Positions 33,838 through 46,119 of a stretch of 64,000 nt of DNA are shown here, one piece after another; within the stretch, counting starts at the first letter, position 1; every line of letters begins with the position of its first letter. Under the pieces are notes generated by a model. That model was given only the letters and a program-made list of their open reading frames with translations. It ran no database searches and was not told where the DNA came from. Origin of the DNA: Begonia masoniana (Eukaryota; Streptophyta; Magnoliopsida; Cucurbitales; Begoniaceae); assembly GCA_022432975.1 (NCBI GenBank), contig CM039510.1, forward strand, positions 34,521,677 to 34,585,676. The letters run 5' to 3'. The position numbers and the translations under genes were made by a program.

Positions 33838-35330
33838 TTGAATCATACCTTTCAAGCTTTGAAGAAGAGTAAGGAAATGTCTATTATGACCTCTGTCAAT
33901 GCTAGACCTTCTCCATGCGGGGAGTATTTGTGCTTTTTGGCTAGTGTTTTAGACACACAACTAGTAGGAAAAGCAAGTCCTCAGAATTTCTTAGTTGTCC
34001 AAGATTTTCCAGAAGTATTTGTAGATGACCTTCCTGGCTTGCCGCCAGATAGAGAAATTAAGTTTATTGTAGATGTTTACCCAAGTGCCGAGCCTGTATT
34101 TAAGAATCCCTATAGATTAGCACCCACGGAGCTTAAGGAATTAAAGAAACAGTTAAAGAAACTATTGGAAAAAGGGTTCATATGCCCAAGCTTTTCACCA
34201 TGGGGTGCACGAGTTCTTTTTGTCAAAAAGAAAGATGGATCAATGCGTATGTGCATGGATTATCGGGAATTGAATAAGTTAACCATCAAGAACAAGTATC
34301 CATTGCCAAGGATTGATGATTTATTTGACCAGCTTAACGGTGCGTGAGTTTTCTCTAAGATTGACCTTAGGTCCGGTTATTACCAATTGAAAGTCAAATC
34401 AGAAGATATTCCTAAGACTGCCTTTCGCACAAGATATGGACATTATGAGTTTTTGGTTATGTCTTTTGGATTGACTAATGCACCAGCAGCTATCATGGAT
34501 CTCATGAATAGAGTGTTTCACGAGTATCTAGATAAATTTGTCATAGTGTTTATTGATGATATCTTAATCTATTCCCATACTAATGATGAGCATGCAAGAC
34601 ACCTGACCTTGGTATTGGAAGTATTAAGGCAGCACCAACTTTATGCTAAGTTTTTCAAGTGTGAGTTTTGGTTGGACAGAGTTCACTTTCTTGGTCACGT
34701 GATCTCTGGTGAATGAATATCTGTTGATCCAGCCAAGGTTCAAGCAGTTAAGGAGTGGCCCCAACCAAAGAATGCCACTGATATTCGGAGTTTCCTTGGA
34801 TTAGTAGGATATTACAGGAAATTTATTGAAGGGTTATCAAAGATTGCAACACCCCTCACTCGGTTAACAAGGAAAAACATTAAGTATTTGTGGACTGGGG
34901 AATGTGAGAATAGTTTTTAGACTTTGAAATAGAGACTGACCAATGCCCCAATATTAACACTCCCTGTTGAAAATGGAAAGTTCAGCATTTATTGTGACAC
35001 TTCCAAAGTTGGACTCGATTGTGTGTTGATGCAAGATGGAAAAGTAATAGCCTATGCTTCTAGGCAGTTGAAAACACACGAGAAGAATTACCCTACACAC
35101 GACTTAGAATTAGCTGCAGTGGTTTTTGCACTAAAGATTTGGAGGCATTACTTGTATGGACAGTCTTGTGAAATATTTTCGGACCATAAAAGTCTGAAGT
35201 ATATTTTCACACAGAAAGAATTAAATATGAGGCAACGTTGATGGTTGGAGTTTGTCAAGGACTATGATTTTGAGATTAAATACCACCCTGGCAAGGGAAT
35301 GTAGTAGCTGATGCTTTGAGTAGAGTGACA
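33838..35330 (+). pseudogene. pol: Reverse transcriptase and RNase H of C, multiple stops
   Basis: The linker [12 protein letters not shown] leads to RT motifs [51 protein letters not shown] and [10 protein letters not shown]. RNase H shows [25 protein letters not shown] and [19 protein letters not shown]. Stops lie at 34345, 34714, near 34918-34930 (two) and at 35239. All can be explained by C-to-T or G-to-A changes. A one-base loss near 35297 (PGK then NVVADAL) shifts the frame. Confidence 0.92.
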
Positions 35331-36885
35331 ACATTGACCTCTGCATTGATTCTTGACATACCATTAGCCTTAGAGACTGAATTCCAAAGATTTAACCTCG
35401 AGGCTGTATCCAGTGTGTTAGCCATGCTTTCTGCCATATCCTTGAGGCCTACTATTTTGGGGAGAATAAGGGAAGTTCAAGTGAATGATGCTGAATGCAC
35501 CAAGTACAAGTCAAGCATGGATTCTTCCGATAAGTCGGATTTCAATTATTCGGATGATGGAATTCTCAAGTTTCAGAATAGGTGGTTTGTTCCAACTAAT
35601 GTTGAACTTAGAAATGAAATTCTTTCGGAGGCACATTCTTCTAGACTTTTTGTCCATCCTGGAAGTACAAAAATATATAGAGACCTTAAACAACATTATT
35701 AGTGGCCAAATATGAAAAGAAGTGTGGCCGGGTACGTAGGATTGTGTTTAGTTTGCCAACAAGTTAAAGCTGAACATAAGAGACCTGCAGGACCATTGCA
35801 ACCATTATCAGTTCTCGAATGGAAATGGGAACAAATAACGATGGACTTTGTGGTAGAATTGCCTAGGACAGCAAAGGGATATGATACAATTTGGGTGATA
35901 GTAGATCGTCTAACCAAATCCGCACATTTTCTACCCATAAAGATGACCTACTCGATGGACCAACTAGCTGAATTGTATGTGCATAAGATTGTTAGACTGC
36001 ATGGAGTTCCATGCACTATAGTTTCTGACCGAGACTCTAGATTTATGTCAAAGTTTTGGAAGAGTCTGCATAAGGCTATGGGTACACAGCTCGACTTTAG
36101 CACAACCTTTCACCCTCAGATAGATGGACAATCTGAAAGGACTATCTAAACATTGGAGGATATGCTTCATGCATGTATATTAGATTTTTAAGGATCTTGG
36201 AGTAAGTATTTGTCGTTGGTGGAAATCTCTTATAACAACAGTTTTCAGGCAACCATAGGTATGGCACCGTATGAAGTATTGTATGGGCGAAAATGTAGAT
36301 CTCCTTTGTATTGGGACGAAGTTGGTGAAGCGCGAATTGATTGGTCCTGATTTTGTGCAGCAAACAGTGGAGAAGATTGCCCTCATCCGACATAGAATTT
36401 TAACAGCTCAAAGCCGACAGAAAAGCTATGCCGATAGGAGACGTAGAGAATTAGAGTTTGAAGTTGGTGATGAAGTTTTTCTTAAGGTATCACTATTCAA
36501 GGGAGTTGTGAGATTTGGAAGGAGAGGCAAGTTGAATCCCAGATATATTGGACCATTCTCAATCTTGAAGAGGATTGGGAAGATAGCTTACCAATTACAG
36601 TTACCAACTTCTATGGAAGGGATTCACAATGTGTTCCATGTTTCTATGCTAAAGAAGTGTATGCGGGATCCAACTCAGGTTGTGGAACAGCAGAACATTG
36701 AAATTCATACTACTCTTGCTTATGAGGAGAAACCAGTAAAGATCCTTGACTATGCTGTGAAGGTGTTGCGCAACAAAGAGGTCCTACTGGTGAAAGTTTT
36801 ATGGCATAACCAGAGCATAGAGGAGACAACTTGGGAGCTCCAGCAGGACATGATGGACCAACATCTAGAATTATTCAGGTATTGA
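35331..36885 (+). pseudogene. pol: Integrase and chromodomain of C
   Basis: The zinc-binding part ([29 protein letters not shown]) is followed by a core with MDFVVELP, IVSDRDSRFMSKFW and the Glu-bearing segment after FHPQIDG. Then come FGRRGKLNPRYIGPF and a C-terminal chromodomain (YEEKPVKILDYAVKVL to EETTWELQQ). Stops occur near 35700 and at 36147, and a frameshift lies between about 36150 and 36270. The chromodomain marks this as a chromovirus like B. Confidence 0.92.
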
Positions 36886-36907
36886 ATTTTGACGACAAAA
36901 TTTTTTT

Positions 36908-36920
36908 AAGGAGGGTAGAT
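36908..36920 (+). other. Polypurine tract of C
   Basis: AAGGAGGGTAGAT directly precedes the 3' LTR start at 36921. Confidence 0.85.
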
Positions 36921-37428
36921 TGTAACACCCGGTTCCATCGAACTAATTTTACCTTGTCATCTAATAGTGTACACTTTATGGATGAAATTGGAAGAAATAT
37001 TGATTAGGTTAATGAGTGACTAAGTAAGGATATAATGGTAAATGGAGATCTATAGTGGATAACGTATTTAAGGGAGGGTTTAATGAGGTTTAGCCGCCAC
37101 TGTTTTCTCATTTTCCTTTCGAAACGGCGATTTTCCCTCCCATTCTCTCCAAGCTAGGTGAGTTCTACTTCGATTTCTTGTTACATTGTAGCTGTCGATG
37201 TTAGAGGGGATTTTAAATGGGAGTTTTGAGAATGCTGTAAGTGAGAGTTAGTTTGGGTTCGGGGCATATCAGGAATGCTTGATGATCTGAGTTCCCAAAC
37301 TAGTTTCCTTATGAGTTCTGGTAGATTTGAGGATAGTTTAGAATGAAGCTTAACTAATACTCTGTCTACGGCTATAGGTTTAAGCAAAACCCGAAGTAGT
37401 TTGCAACCAAGCTTTTCAAGGAAACCAG

Positions 37429-37913
37429 GTAAGTAGAGTAAGTGTGTGCCTTCGGGTCTACATCATAAAACAGTAGGTTTATGCTTGTTGGAATGTTTTC
37501 TATATGTCATGTATCATGTTTTGGAAAGAACACGAAAATGAATTTACATGTAATGGCATGGCAAGGTATGAACAGAATGTAATAGATCAGCTGTTAAGGG
37601 AACTAATCCGCCTCTTAATTTATGAAGAGGATGTATAACTTTGGGAAAATTGATCTGCTTCCCAATGGAATTTAGGATCAGATCAGCTGTTAAGGGAACT
37701 AATCCGCCCCTTAATTTATGAAGAGGATGTATGACTTTGGGAAAAAATGATCCAACTCCCAATGGAACCGAGGGATCAGATCAGAGAAAGAACGTGAATG
37801 CAACAGAAATGTGAAAGTAGAAACTGCATGTCTAGGATTTATGTTTCAGTATATCATTTCATTGTTGCTTTACTTACTTAGCATTAGGCGAATAGATGAG
37901 TTTTGTGATGTAG
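37429..37913 (+). other. Intron-like module in C 3' LTR
   Basis: The donor is CAG|GTAAGTAG and the acceptor GATGTAG|GTGA, 485 bp apart. CTACATCATAAAAC (37458-37471) pairs with GTTTTGTGATGTAG (37900-37913) over 14 bp with one G-U. Both sides differ from S1 in a compensating way. Repeats of an AATCCGCC...TTAATTTATGAAGAGG segment fill the interior. Confidence 0.58.
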
Positions 37914-38269
37914 GTGAAGAAGTTTCAGCAAGTGGGTTCTCTGAGTATGTTGAGGACTAGGCTGGTTAGATGAGTACATTCACCCATTGACTTGACAATC
38001 TGATGGGGCGGTTTAACTAATGTCAGTAGGTGTGAAAGTCTAGTTAACAATGGTTCAGTTTTAGTATGCTAAGAATGTTAATGACAGCAGGAGTTTAATG
38101 TTTTTATTAATTTTGGAGTTTTTCTGATTATGAAAAACACGATTTGGTTTTAGTTGTAGATTGTTATTCTGGATTTATAAAGTTGTGGATTTATGTTGTT
38201 TTGAATAGCTGCTGCTAAAATTTACAAGTTCTTTTAGTAGGCAGAGTTGTCTGTTTGTTTAGAGTGTTA

Positions 38270-38345
38270 CTATTCACCGGTGGATGTAGTCTATCGGTGG
38301 ATGTAGTCTATTGGTGGATATAGTCTATCGGTGGATGTTGTCGAA
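38270..38345 (+). repeat. Short GGTGGATGTAGTC repeats before the array
   Basis: Four imperfect copies of a TATCGGTGGATGTAGTC-like unit precede the 37-bp array and share its GGTGGATGT core. They may be the seed from which the array grew. Confidence 0.7.
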
Positions 38346-38359
38346 CGGTAGACGTGAGT

Positions 38360-40958
38360 AATAGATTTTGTCGTTTTATGATCGGTGGATGTAAGTAATA
38401 GGTTTTGTCGTTTTGTGATCGGTGGATGTGAGTAATAGGTTTTGTCGTTTGTGATCGTTTTGTGATCGGTGGATGTGAGTAATAGGTTTTGTCGTTTTGT
38501 GATCGGTGGATGTGAGTAATAGGTTTTGTCGTTTTGTGATCGGTGGATGTGAGTAATAGGTTTTGTCGTTTTGTGATCGGTGGATGTGAGTAATAGGTTT
38601 TGTCGTTTTGTGATCGGTGGATGTGAGTAATAGGTTTTGTCGTTTTGTGATCGGTGGATGTGAGTAATAGGTTTTGTCGTTTTGTGATCGGTGGATGTGA
38701 GTAATAGGTTTTGTCGTTTTGTGATCGGTGGATGTGAGTAATAGGTTTTGTCGTTTTGTGATCGGTGGATGTGAGTAATAGGTTTTGTCGTTTTGTGATC
38801 GGTGGATGTGAGTAATAGGTTTTGTCGTTTTGTGATCGGTGGATGTGAGTAATAGGTTTTGTCGTTTTGTGATCGGTGGATGTGAGTAATAGGTTTTGTC
38901 GTTTTGTGATCGGTGGATGTGAGTAATAGGTTTTGTCGTTTTGTGATCGGTGGATGTGAGTAATAGGTTTTGTCGTTTTGTGATCGGTGGATGTGAGTAA
39001 TAGGTTTTGTCGTTTTGTGATCGGTGGATGTGAGTAATAGGTTTTGTCGTTTTGTGATCGGTGGATGTGAGTAATAGGTTTTGTCGTTTTGTGATCGGTG
39101 GATGTGAGTAATAGGTTTTGTCGTTTTGTGATCGGTGGATGTGAGTAATAGGTTTTGTCGTTTTGTGATCGGTGGATGTGAGTAATAGGTTTTGTCGTTT
39201 TGTGATCGGTGGATGTGAGTAATAGGTTTTGTCGTTTTGTGATCGGTGGATGTGAGTAATAGGTTTTGTCGTTTTGTGATCGGTGGATGTGAGTAATAGG
39301 TTTTGTCGTTTTGTGATCGGTGGATGTGAGTAATAGGTTTTGTCGTTTTGTGATCGGTGGATGTGAGTAATAGGTTTTGTCGTTTTGTGATCGGTGGATG
39401 TGAGTAATAGGTTTTGTCGTTTTGTGATCGGTGGATGTGAGTAATAGGTTTTGTCGTTTTGTGATCGGTGGATGTGAGTAATAGGTTTTGTCGTTTTGTG
39501 ATCGGTGGATGTGAGTAATAGGTTTTGTCGTTTTGTGATCGGTGGATGTGAGTAATAGGTTTTGTCGTTTTGTGATCGGTGGATGTGAGTAATAGGTTTT
39601 GTCGTTTTGTGATCGGTGGATGTGAGTAATAGGTTTTGTCGTTTTGTGATCGGTGGATGTGAGTAATAGGTTTTGTCGTTTTGTGATCGGTGGATGTGAG
39701 TAATAGGTTTTGTCGTTTTGTGATCGGTGGATGTGAGTAATAGGTTTTGTCGTTTTGTGATCGGTGGATGCGAGTAGTAGGTTTTGTCGTTTTGTGATCG
39801 GTGGATGTGAGTAATAGGTTTTGTCGTTTTGTGATCGGTGGATGTGAGTAATAGGTTTTGTCGTTTTGTGATCGGTGGATGTGAGTAATAGGTTTTGTCG
39901 TTTTGTGATCGGTGGATGTGAGTAATAGGTTTTGTCGTTTTGTGATCGGTGGATGTGAGTAATAGGTTTTGTCGTTTTGTGATCGGTGGATGTGAGTAAT
40001 AGGTTTTGTCGTTTTGTGATCGGTGGATGTGAGTAATAGGTTTTGTCGTTTTGTGATCGGTGGATGTGAGTAATAGGTTTTGTCGTTTTGTGATCGGTGG
40101 ATGTGAGTAATAGGTTTTGTCGTTTTGTGATCGGTGGATGTGAGTAATAGGTTTTGTCGTTTTGTGATCGGTGGATGTGAGTAATAGGTTTTGTCGTTTT
40201 GTGATCGGTGGATGTGAGTAATAGGTTTTGTCGTTTTGTGATCGGTGGATGTGAGTAATAGGTTTTGTCGTTTTGTGATCGGTGGATGTGAGTAATAGGT
40301 TTTGTCGTTTTGTGATCGGTGGATGTGAGTAATAGGTTTTGTCGTTTTGTGATCGGTGGATGTGAGTAATAGGTTTTGTCGTTTTGTGATCGGTGGATGT
40401 GAGTAATAGGTTTTGTCGTTTTGTGATCGGTGGATGTGAGTAATAGGTTTTGTCGTTTTGTGATCGGTGGATGTGAGTAATAGGTTTTGTCGTTTTGTGA
40501 TCGGTGGATGTGAGTAATAGGTTTTGTCGTTTTGTGATCGGTGGATGTGAGTAATAGGTTTTGTCGTTTTGTGATCGGTGGATGTGAGTAATAGGTTTTG
40601 TCGTTTTGTGATCGGTGGATGTGAGTAATAGGTTTTGTCGTTTTGTGATCGGTGGATGTGAGTAATAGGTTTTGTCGTTTTGTGATCGGTGGATGTGAGT
40701 AATAGGTTTTGTCGTTTTGTGATCGGTGGATGTGAGTAATAGGTTTTGTCGTTTTGTGATCGGTGGATGTGAGTAATAGGTTTTGTCGTTTTGTGATCGG
40801 TGGATGTGAGTAATAGGTTTTGTCGTTTTGTGATCGGTGGATGTGAGTAATAGGTTTTGTCGTTTTGTGATCGGTGGATGTGAGTAATAGGTTTTGTCGT
40901 TTTGTGATCGGTGGATGTGAGTAATAGGTTTTGTCGTTTTGTGATCGGTGGATGTGAA
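38360..40958 (+). repeat. 37-bp tandem array, about 70 units, in C 3' LTR
   Basis: It has the same unit as in the 5' LTR, but all units after the first read AATAGGTTTT instead of AATAGATTTT. The span from 38360 to 40923 is 69 periods plus a 10-bp insertion in an irregular unit near 38450. One unit near 39770 has two substitutions. The 910-residue minus-strand frame is an artefact of the repeat. Confidence 0.97.
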
Positions 40959-40964
40959 TAAGTA

Positions 40965-41483
40965 AGTTATGTTTAGGAGACTGGAATTTAAGTGGACTGT
41001 TTGTGACCCTCCAGTCTTTCTTGGAAACTTACTTGGAAAGGTAATTTTGTCTAAGGAGATTGCCATGAGTATTCTTTCTTCGAAATTATCCAGATCAGTA
41101 CTTTTCACGTTTTACAGTAGTGATATTATTATCTTTGTTCCAGCCAAAATTTCGTTGTTTTTCCTAACAACTATCTCCTAAAAGAATTCTAGATATTGGA
41201 GGTGAATTAGGGTTGCATTTTTCACCTCTTTAGAGACTATTCCATGTGGCTGGAGATTATCAAAGGTGGCGGCGCTGCACAAATTTTGGTCAACTACAGA
41301 AGGCAGAGAATGCTGCCCTTTGGTGGATTGTCGGAGATGCGGGAAAGGGGGCGACAATGTTCTTCCTTTATTTTCTATGCGGCTAAGTTTACCCTACCCT
41401 AATATGCATCTTGTGTTAGGTTGTGTTACGATAATGCCATCCATATACGAAAAACTGAAAACCCGTCAAAACCGGGTGTTACA
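40965..41483 (-). mobile_element. Fragment of another LTR (G)
   Basis: The minus strand starts TGTAACACCCGGTTTTGACG at 41483, cutting the integrase of D right after its WVI motif. Its first 150 bp resemble the U3 start of C in layout, with a GGCATTATCGTAA block then an AGGGTAGGGTAAA block. The fragment ends abruptly at the truncated C LTR. No TSD can be found. This looks like a rearranged or deleted junction. Confidence 0.5.
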
Positions 41484-41990
41484 ATAACCCAAATTGCATC
41501 ATGCCCCCTTGTTGTTCTAGGCAATCCCACAACAAAGTCTATCGTTATTTGTTCTCATTTCCATTTGGGAACTGGTAAGGGTTGTAATGTTCCTGCAGGT
41601 CTCTGATGTTCAGCTTTAATCTGTTGGCAAATCAAACACGATCCAATGTACTCCGCCACACTTCTTTTCATATTTGGCTACCAATAATGTTGTTTAAGGT
41701 CTCTGTACATTTTTGTACTTCCAGGATGAACAGATAATCTTGAAGAATGAGCTTCCATAAGGATCTCATTTCAAAGTTCTTCATTTGTCGGAACAAACCA
41801 TCTATTCCAAAACTTGAGAATTCCATCAATAGACTAGTTGAAATCTGATTTATCAGAAGAATCCATGCTTAACTTGTACTTATTGCATTCAGCATCATTC
41901 ACCTGAACTTTCTTTATTCTCTCCAAAATAGTAGGCCTCAAGGATATGACAAAAAGCATGGCTGACACACTGGACACAGCTTCCAAGTTA
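41484..41990 (-). pseudogene. pol: Integrase N-terminal half of D
   Basis: The minus-strand reading includes [22 protein letters not shown] and CLICQQIKAEH-like segments and then WEQITIDFVVGLPR, ending at the WVI of the core. Stop codons interrupt it. The core Asp/Glu residues downstream are missing because the element is cut at 41484. Confidence 0.8.
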
Positions 41991-43330
41991 AATCTTTGGA
42001 ATTCTGTCTCTAAGGCTAACGGTATGTCAATAATCAACGTCGAGGCTGATGTTGTCACTCTACTCAATGCATCAGCCACTACATTTGCCTTGCCGGGGTG
42101 GTATTTGATCTCAAAATCATAATCTTTGACAAACTCTAACCATCGTCGTTGTCTCATGTTTAGATCTTTCTGTGTGAAAATATATTTCAGACTTTTATGA
42201 TCTGAGAATATTTCACAAGATTGTCCATACAAGTAATGCCTCCAAATCTTCAACGCAAAAACTACCGCAGCTAGTTCCAATTCATGTGTAGGATAATTCT
42301 TCTCATGTGTTTTCAGCTTTCTAAAAGCATAAGCTATTACCTTAACATCTTCCATCAAGACACAGCCAAGTCCAACTTTGGAAGCATCACAATAAATGCT
42401 AAACTTTCCATTCTCAACAGGGAGTGTTAGTATTGGGGCATTGGTCAGTCTCTGTTTCAAGGTTTGAAAACTAAACTCACATTCATCAGTCTATATGTAC
42501 TTTATGTTTTTCCTTGTTAAACGAGTAAGAGGTGTGGCAATCTTCGAGAATCTTTCAATAAACTTTCTATAATATCCTGCTAATTCAAGGAAACTCTGAA
42601 TATCTGAAGCACTCATCGGTTGGGGCCACTCCTTAACTGCTTGAACCTTGGCTAGATCGACAGATATCCCATCCCCCGAGATAACGTGACCCAAAAAGTG
42701 AACTTGGTCCAACCAAAACTCACATTTGGAAAACTTGGAATAAAGTTGGTGCTGCTTAAGTACTCCTAATATCAAGTTCAAGTGTTTTGCATGCTCATCC
42801 TTAGTACGTGAATAGATTAAAATATCATCAATAAACACTATGACAAATTTATCTAGATACTCGTGAAACACTCTATTCATGAGATCTATGAAAGCTGCTG
42901 GTGCGTTTGTTAATCCAAAAGATATAACCAAAAACTCATAATGTCCATACCTTGTGCGAAAGGCTGTCTTAGGGATATCTTTATATTTGACTTTCAATTG
43001 GTAATAACCGAACCTAAGGTCAATCTTAGAGAAGACACGCGCACCATTAAGTTGGTCGAATAGATTATCAATCCTTGGTAATAGATACTTGTTCTTAATA
43101 GTTAATTTGTTCAATTCTCGATAATCAACACACATACGTAATGATCCATCCTTCTTCTTAACAAAAAGAACAGGTGCACCCCGCGGTGAATAACTCGAGC
43201 GTATGAATCCTTTTTCCAAAAATTCTTCCAACTATTTCTTTAACTCCCAAAGCTCTGTTGGTGCTAATCTGTAAGGATTCTTAGATACAGGCTCGGCGCC
43301 TGGGTAAACATCTACAACAAACTCGATTTC
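41991..43330 (-). pseudogene. pol: Reverse transcriptase and RNase H of D
   Basis: RT (from about 43270) reads [52 protein letters not shown] and [10 protein letters not shown]. RNase H reads [29 protein letters not shown] and [11 protein letters not shown]. There are stops near 43232 and between RT and RNase H near 42490-42460. The catalytic Asp residues remain. It is more complete than the same region of C. Confidence 0.92.
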
Positions 43331-43355
43331 TCTATCTGGCAGCAAGCTAGGAAGG

Positions 43356-43699
43356 TCATCTAGGAATACTTCTGGGAAGTCTTGGACAACTAAGACATTT
43401 TCGAGGACTCGATTTTCCTACAACCTGTGTGTCTATAGCACTGGCCAAAAAGTATAAATACTCCCCGCGTGGAGAAGGTCTAGCATCGATAGGGGTAATA
43501 ACAGACATTTCCTTACACTTCTTCGAAGCTTGGAAGGTATGTTTCAAACCACCTGGGGGTTGAAAACTAACTATTCCAGTCCTACAATCGATTATGGCAT
43601 AATGCTTAAACAACCAGTCCATTCCTAGGATTACATCAAATCCCATTATCCCCATGATAATGGGATCAGCAGGCAGATTCACGCTTCCCACTGCCACCA
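43356..43699 (-). pseudogene. pol: Protease C-terminal half of D
   Basis: VAVGSVNLPADPIIMGIMG and FDVILGMDWLFKHYAIIDC continue the protease whose N-terminal half is at 51849 onwards. The two are separated by LTR E, with TSD CACCA on both sides. A frameshift near 43400 ends the linker early. Confidence 0.88.
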
Positions 43700-43949
43700 T
43701 GTAACGACCCCAGAAGGATCGTCACATAATCCGTATCTTTCTTAATCATTTAATTCTTATTACTCACACTTTATTCATTATTGGTAATATTTTTTTTTTT
43801 TTTGAAACATAACTTAGCTCAAGATGTCATGCGCGACTCACTAGGCATCGCTCAGCAAAGAAATACATTACACATCTGCCGGCGGGCAGTGCAATGTGTA
43901 TCAGCTAATGAAGAGAAACTTAAACCCTTAGACTGCATATACCGATAGA

Positions 43950-44490
43950 GAAATAAACCACATTTACGGTCACTAGACGACAAAATTATACTTACATCTT
44001 CTGATGGCTTAAACACTCTATATCTACCGGACACTGGACAATGAAATAACACTTACATCATCCGGTAACTTAAACACACTTCATCTGCCGATCACTAGAC
44101 GACAAAATAGCACTTTCATCTTCCAATGGCTTAAACACTCTACATCTGCCGGTCACTGGAAGATGAAATAACACTTACATCATCCGGTAACTTAAATACA
44201 CTTCATCTGCCAATCACTAGACGACAAAATAGCACTTTCATCATCCGATAGCTTAAACACTCTACATCTGCCGGTCACTGAACGATGAAATAACACTTAC
44301 ATCATCCGGTAACTTAAATACACTTCATCTGCCGATCACTAGATGACAAAATAGCACTTTCATCTTCCGATGGCTTAAACACTCTACATCTACCGGTCAC
44401 TGGACGATGAAATAACACTTACATCATCCGGTAACTTAAATACACTTCATCTGCCGATCACTTGACGACAAAATAGCACTTTCATAATCC
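43950..44490. repeat. 122-bp tandem array in LTR E
   Basis: TCATCTGCC-containing units recur at 44081, 44203, 44325 and 44447, exactly 122 bp apart, with a degenerate unit before. Sub-repeats alternate ATCTGCCGRTCACTRGACGA with CATCATCCGGTAACTT. The core resembles the complement of the GATCGGTGGATGT unit in C, so the two arrays may share an origin. Confidence 0.9.
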
Positions 44491-44847
44491 GATAGGCATA
44501 ACCTTCACTGATTTCAACTTCAATGGCATAACATTCATACTAATGAAAATCAGTAACTCACCCAGAATTCATATAGCGGAAGACTTCAGCAAACAGACCG
44601 TTCAATACTCCTTAAAATTATTTCTAGATTCAGTGGTCAAAAGACAACTTCGAAAGAAGACTCAGTATTATAAAATAGACTCATCCTACTCAAACTATCA
44701 TATTCATTATCGTAACTAAAATCATAAAAACATTAACCAGGGGTCTCATTTGCCATCCAGCCACAGAAATTGCACCCTGATCACTTTCCAGCAACCAAGC
44801 TCAGACATCATCATAAACTTTGGGATCCTCACTTGAAATCTCGTCAC

Positions 44848-45514
44848 CTACATCATAAGGTTTAAACTATAAGCCTAATGCTTAGTAAGGAATGTAATAC
44901 TAACAAGTATGCATGAATGCTCATTTGAGAAACAAATGTTCATGAATCCTTTCTTGTTCGTATTCATACACAAAATCTCCATTCTTATTCATCATTCATA
45001 TTCATCATTCATATTCATCAATCATATTCATCATTCATATTCATCAATCATATTCTTCGTTCATGTTCATCAATCATATTCTTCGTTCATGTTGTGTGGA
45101 TTAAGAGAGGATTTGTGCCGGTAAAGGGGGTTGACAGTGAGAGTGTACATAATCCCTTGCGGGTCGTAATCATGGTCCTTCCTTTTGGACAGTGACATAT
45201 GTCAAACCGCCCCCAACCCTCACTTAATTCACGTTGCATAAGATTTACTTCGTTATCTTACTTTATTCATGAGAAAACCATGCTCTTAAAATATTTTCAT
45301 ATGCATAAAATAGTCATGATGCATGTACATAGAAATTCTTAAATCATCAAGCTACAGAACAGAGCACTATCCAACATGGAACCTTACCATTGAACTAATC
45401 ATCAACATAAATGCTAGTCAGTAACATAAGGAACTACTAATCATCGTATGAGTTTCTACCTAGCATCCTTTGATGTAGGGTCCTAAAGACCGAAAAACCT
45501 ATACATTCACTTAC
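44848..45514 (-). other. Intron-like module in LTR E
   Basis: The donor CAG|GTAAGTGA is at 45514 and the acceptor GATGTAG|GTGA at 44848. CCTACATCAAAGG near the donor pairs with CCTTATGATGTAGG at the acceptor, 9 plus 4 bp around one bulge. A TAAGC-ATTAG-GCTTA hairpin lies near the acceptor. TTCATCATTCATA-type short repeats (44975-45090) sit inside. Confidence 0.55.
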
Positions 45515-46119
45515 CTGGTCTCCTTAGCAATTTGAGCTCCTTTCTCTTCAAACTTCTTCACCTAAAACATTTACATTGCAGTAGTTAAAACAAAACCCTA
45601 TTAGTTCTAACCACAAGTCATCCTAGTATCTAATAGCTAAAGTCACTCCCGAATCCTTAGTATAGTTCTCTGTGCAGTTTGAAATCCAAAACCCAAAACA
45701 GACAGATTCGATTAGCGATAACTCAGGGTTGGTTGTTTAATGTCCAAAATCGATTCGGAATGACATTACCACTTTCAGATTTTAAAATATCCTTACAAAT
45801 ACTCGGCCATTGAAGAATCCAGAACCTCAACACATAGCTGAAAACAGAGCTTAACGACTAAAAGATAGCTACATTGTAACGACCCTAATACTGTACCCAT
45901 TTTTACCCGTATAAATTTTTCATTTTATTTTACACTTTAAGCGGAAACTGAATCGGAATTGAAGTCGTTAGTGTTGTTTGGAAAACCATTTAAAACATAC
46001 ATAAAATTTGTTTAATAAAACAATTAAAACTATTTAATTAAAAACTAATTTTAATTAAAAACAATCGGGAGGGCAAAACTGTCCAGCCATGAAAACAGAG
46101 AGCAGCAACCAGACGCTCA

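Larger units (their letters stand above)
36921..40964 (+). repeat. 3' LTR of element C, truncated in its array
   Basis: It starts TGTAACACCCGG and matches the 5' LTR until the 37-bp array. It retains the section lost behind the A run in the 5' LTR, including the module acceptor. It ends in GATGTGAATAAG without the expected GCGTTACA terminus. Confidence 0.88.

Noticed and set aside
41484..43699. A separate, plus-strand element between C and E
   Set aside because: The coding motifs read only on the minus strand, and the protease joins the half at 51849 across a perfect CACCA duplication, so it is part of D.
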